Shown here: in pieces, positions 6,572 to 7,873 of the stretch
How the letters are laid out: the number at the start of each line of letters is the position of its first letter
Numbering within the stretch: the first letter of the stretch is position 1
Notes under the pieces: model-generated
Databases searched by the model: none
The model's input: only the letters and a program-made list of their open reading frames with translations
What the model was told of the DNA's origin: nothing
Translations under genes and position numbers: made by a program
NCBI GenBank assembly: GCA_015655095.1
Contig: JAATFR010000260.1
Span: 1 to 7,873 of the forward strand
Length of the DNA: 7,873 bases
Origin: Hyphomicrobiales bacterium
GTDB lineage: Bacteria > Pseudomonadota > Alphaproteobacteria > Parvibaculales > Parvibaculaceae
Direction of reading: 5' to 3'

Positions 6572-7817
6572 GACGGACGTGACCATCGCAACGATGGGTC
6601 ATCTGGGCGATGGCGTGAGCGCGGCAGCGCCGGGTGAGCCTGCGCTGTTCATCCCTTTCACCCTGCCGGGCGAGCGGGTGCGGGTAAAAAGCTATGGCGA
6701 TGGCCGCGCCGAATTGCAGGCCCTGATCGAGGGCTCGCCGGACCGGGTGGAGCCGCCCTGCCGGCACTTCACCCGCTGCGGCGGCTGCGCCCTCCAGCAT
6801 TGGGCGGAAGCTCCTTATGCGGACTGGAAACGGGCGCAGGTGGAGCAGGCGCTTGCCTCGCGCGGCATTGAGGCGGAGATCGCGCCTATGGCCGTGGCGC
6901 GCGCCCATAGCCGCAGGCGGGCGAGCTTTGCCGTCACGCGCGCGGGCAAGGGCACGGTGCTCGGCTATTATGGCCGGGCCAGCCACACCATCATCCCGGT
7001 TGAGGAATGCCCGTTGATCGTGCCGGAAATCGAGCACGCCTTCGCATTGCTGGGCCAGTTGATGGAGCCCGGCCTTAGCCGCAAGGGCCGCGCCAGCATT
7101 TTGGTCACGGCGACGCAGACAGGCCTTGATGTCGCTGTCACCGGCGGCAAGACACCCCTCGATTTGCCGCTGCGCGAGCTTTTGGGCGCTCTGGCCGCAA
7201 AGGGCGATTTCGCCCGGCTGACATGGGATGGCGACATGGTGGCGGAGCGCCGCGTGCCGGTCATCGATCTTTCCGGCTTCAAGGTCACGCTGCCGCCGGG
7301 AGGCTTTCTTCAGGCGACGAAGGAAGGCGAGCAGGCGCTGGTCGCGCGCGTCACCCGCCATGTGCAGGGCGCGAAATCGGTGGCGGATCTGTTCGCGGGC
7401 TGCGGCACTTTCTCGGCGGCGCTGGCGCGCGCGTCGAGCGTCCATGCCGTGGAAGGCGATGCCCCCGCCATGAAGGCGCTGGAACGCGCCCTGAACGAGC
7501 AGGGGCCGCTCCAGCGGGCGCGAAAACTCACCACCGAAATCCGCGACCTGTTCCGCCGTCCGCTGCTGCCGGTCGAACTCAACAGGTTCGACGCGGTGGT
7601 CTTCGATCCGCCGCGTGCGGGCGCAAAGGCGCAGGCCGAGGAAATCGCCCGCTCGAAGGTGCAGACAGTCGTCGCCGTCTCCTGCAATCCCGCCACCTTC
7701 GCCCGCGACGCGCGCTCGCTGATCGACGGCGGCTATCGTCTGGATATTGTCGAGCCTGTGGACCAGTTCCTCTGGTCGCCCCATATTGAACTGGTGGCAT
7801 GTTTCTCGAAGGGATGA
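6564..7817 (+). CDS. Class I SAM-dependent RNA m5U methyltransferase, TrmA/RlmD (RumA) family
   Basis: A 417-residue RNA uridine-5-methyltransferase. A TRAM-like N-terminal segment (about 1-55) precedes a 4Fe-4S cluster site with Cys66, Cys72 and Cys75 (C-x5-C-x2-C) and a distant Cys149 in VEECPLI, the spacing pattern of RumA/RlmD. The catalytic domain has the SAM motif DLFAGCGTFS (275-284), FDPPRAG (347-353), the nucleophile Cys374 in VSCNPATFARD and the general-base Glu409 in SPHIELVACF. All key residues are present. E. coli RlmD methylates U1939 of 23S rRNA, and TrmA methylates U54 of tRNA but lacks the iron-sulfur cluster. The cluster favours an rRNA target, but paralogues differ, so I give no symbol. 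ATG 6564 overlaps tlyA by 8 bases and has only a weak GGCGG ribosome binding site, suggesting coupling. It ends 7 bases before another start codon. Linkage with tlyA groups two RNA-modifying enzymes. Confidence 0.93.
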   Translation: MLETDVTIATMGHLGDGVSAAAPGEPALFIPFTLPGERVRVKSYGDGRAELQALIEGSPDRVEPPCRHFTRCGGCALQHWAEAPYADWKRAQVEQALASRGIEAEIAPMAVARAHSRRRASFAVTRAGKGTVLGYYGRASHTIIPVEECPLIVPEIEHAFALLGQLMEPGLSRKGRASILVTATQTGLDVAVTGGKTPLDLPLRELLGALAAKGDFARLTWDGDMVAERRVPVIDLSGFKVTLPPGGFLQATKEGEQALVARVTRHVQGAKSVADLFAGCGTFSAALARASSVHAVEGDAPAMKALERALNEQGPLQRARKLTTEIRDLFRRPLLPVELNRFDAVVFDPPRAGAKAQAEEIARSKVQTVVAVSCNPATFARDARSLIDGGYRLDIVEPVDQFLWSPHIELVACFSKG

Positions 7818-7824
7818 TCCGGTC

Positions 7825-7873
7825 ATGGCAGGTCCGCTCGACAGATGGGGCTATGGGGTGGCGCAGGGCGCGC
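7825..7873 (+). CDS. Start of an unidentified gene (3' end outside window)
   Basis: An ATG 7 bases after the methyltransferase stop opens a frame that stays open for 16 codons to the window edge, beginning MAGPLDRWGYGVAQGA. GAAGGG at 7808-7813 could serve as a ribosome binding site, 11 bases from the ATG, which is slightly far. The short spacing and same strand suggest it continues the dxs-tlyA-methyltransferase operon. The visible residues are too few to name a family. It has no evident signal peptide in this part. Confidence 0.5.
   Translation, partial: MAGPLDRWGYGVAQGA

Noticed and set aside
6501..7826. A 441-codon minus-strand frame opposite the Fe-S methyltransferase gene, and similar frames opposite ispA, tlyA and the HDAC-like gene
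   Set aside because: Same explanation: each is a shadow of a gene with complete motifs on the plus strand, and none has a ribosome binding site or familiar sequence.

Overview
The window is a compact, G+C-rich stretch of bacterial chromosome whose gene content and protein sequences fit an alphaproteobacterium. The supporting evidence is the order HDAC-family hydrolase, xseB, ispA, dxs, tlyA, TrmA/RlmD-type methyltransferase, together with the alphaproteobacterial character of the Dxs and of the acyl-CoA dehydrogenase tail. I cannot fix the order or genus from sequence alone. I see no tRNA, rRNA, insertion sequence, CRISPR array, phage gene or toxin-antitoxin pair. Nearly all of the sequence is explained by eight well-preserved genes plus the first codons of a ninth.

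Left part (1-1663): the 3' end of an acyl-CoA dehydrogenase gene (+) runs tail-to-tail into a metallo-beta-lactamase-fold hydrolase gene (-). They are separated by 34 bases. A hairpin with a short T-run on the minus strand overlaps the hydrolase stop codon and probably terminates it. The hydrolase is divergent from the next gene. The 137-base region between their preferred starts holds a candidate extended -10 promoter and repeated TGCTCT motifs.

Middle (1664-3887): an HDAC/acetoin-utilization-family deacetylase, then the exonuclease VII small subunit (xseB) and a farnesyl-diphosphate-synthase-type prenyltransferase (ispA), all on the + strand with gaps of about ten bases, so probably one transcription unit. 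A 13-base-pair interrupted hairpin spans the ispA stop codon. After it comes a 112-base, locally A+T-richer spacer with an imperfect 11-base direct repeat, then a very good Shine-Dalgarno sequence for dxs.

Right part (3888-7873): dxs, tlyA and a 4Fe-4S class I RNA methyltransferase overlap end to end (4 and 8 bases), which indicates translational coupling. A further ORF begins 7 bases later and leaves the window. Functionally, Dxs makes the first committed intermediate of the MEP isoprenoid pathway and IspA condenses the C5 products into prenyl diphosphates. TlyA and the TrmA/RlmD-like enzyme modify RNA. This is core metabolism, and I found no convincing undescribed system. The points worth a second look are regulatory: the ispA hairpin and spacer, the TTG start of dxs, and the overlapping gene junctions.
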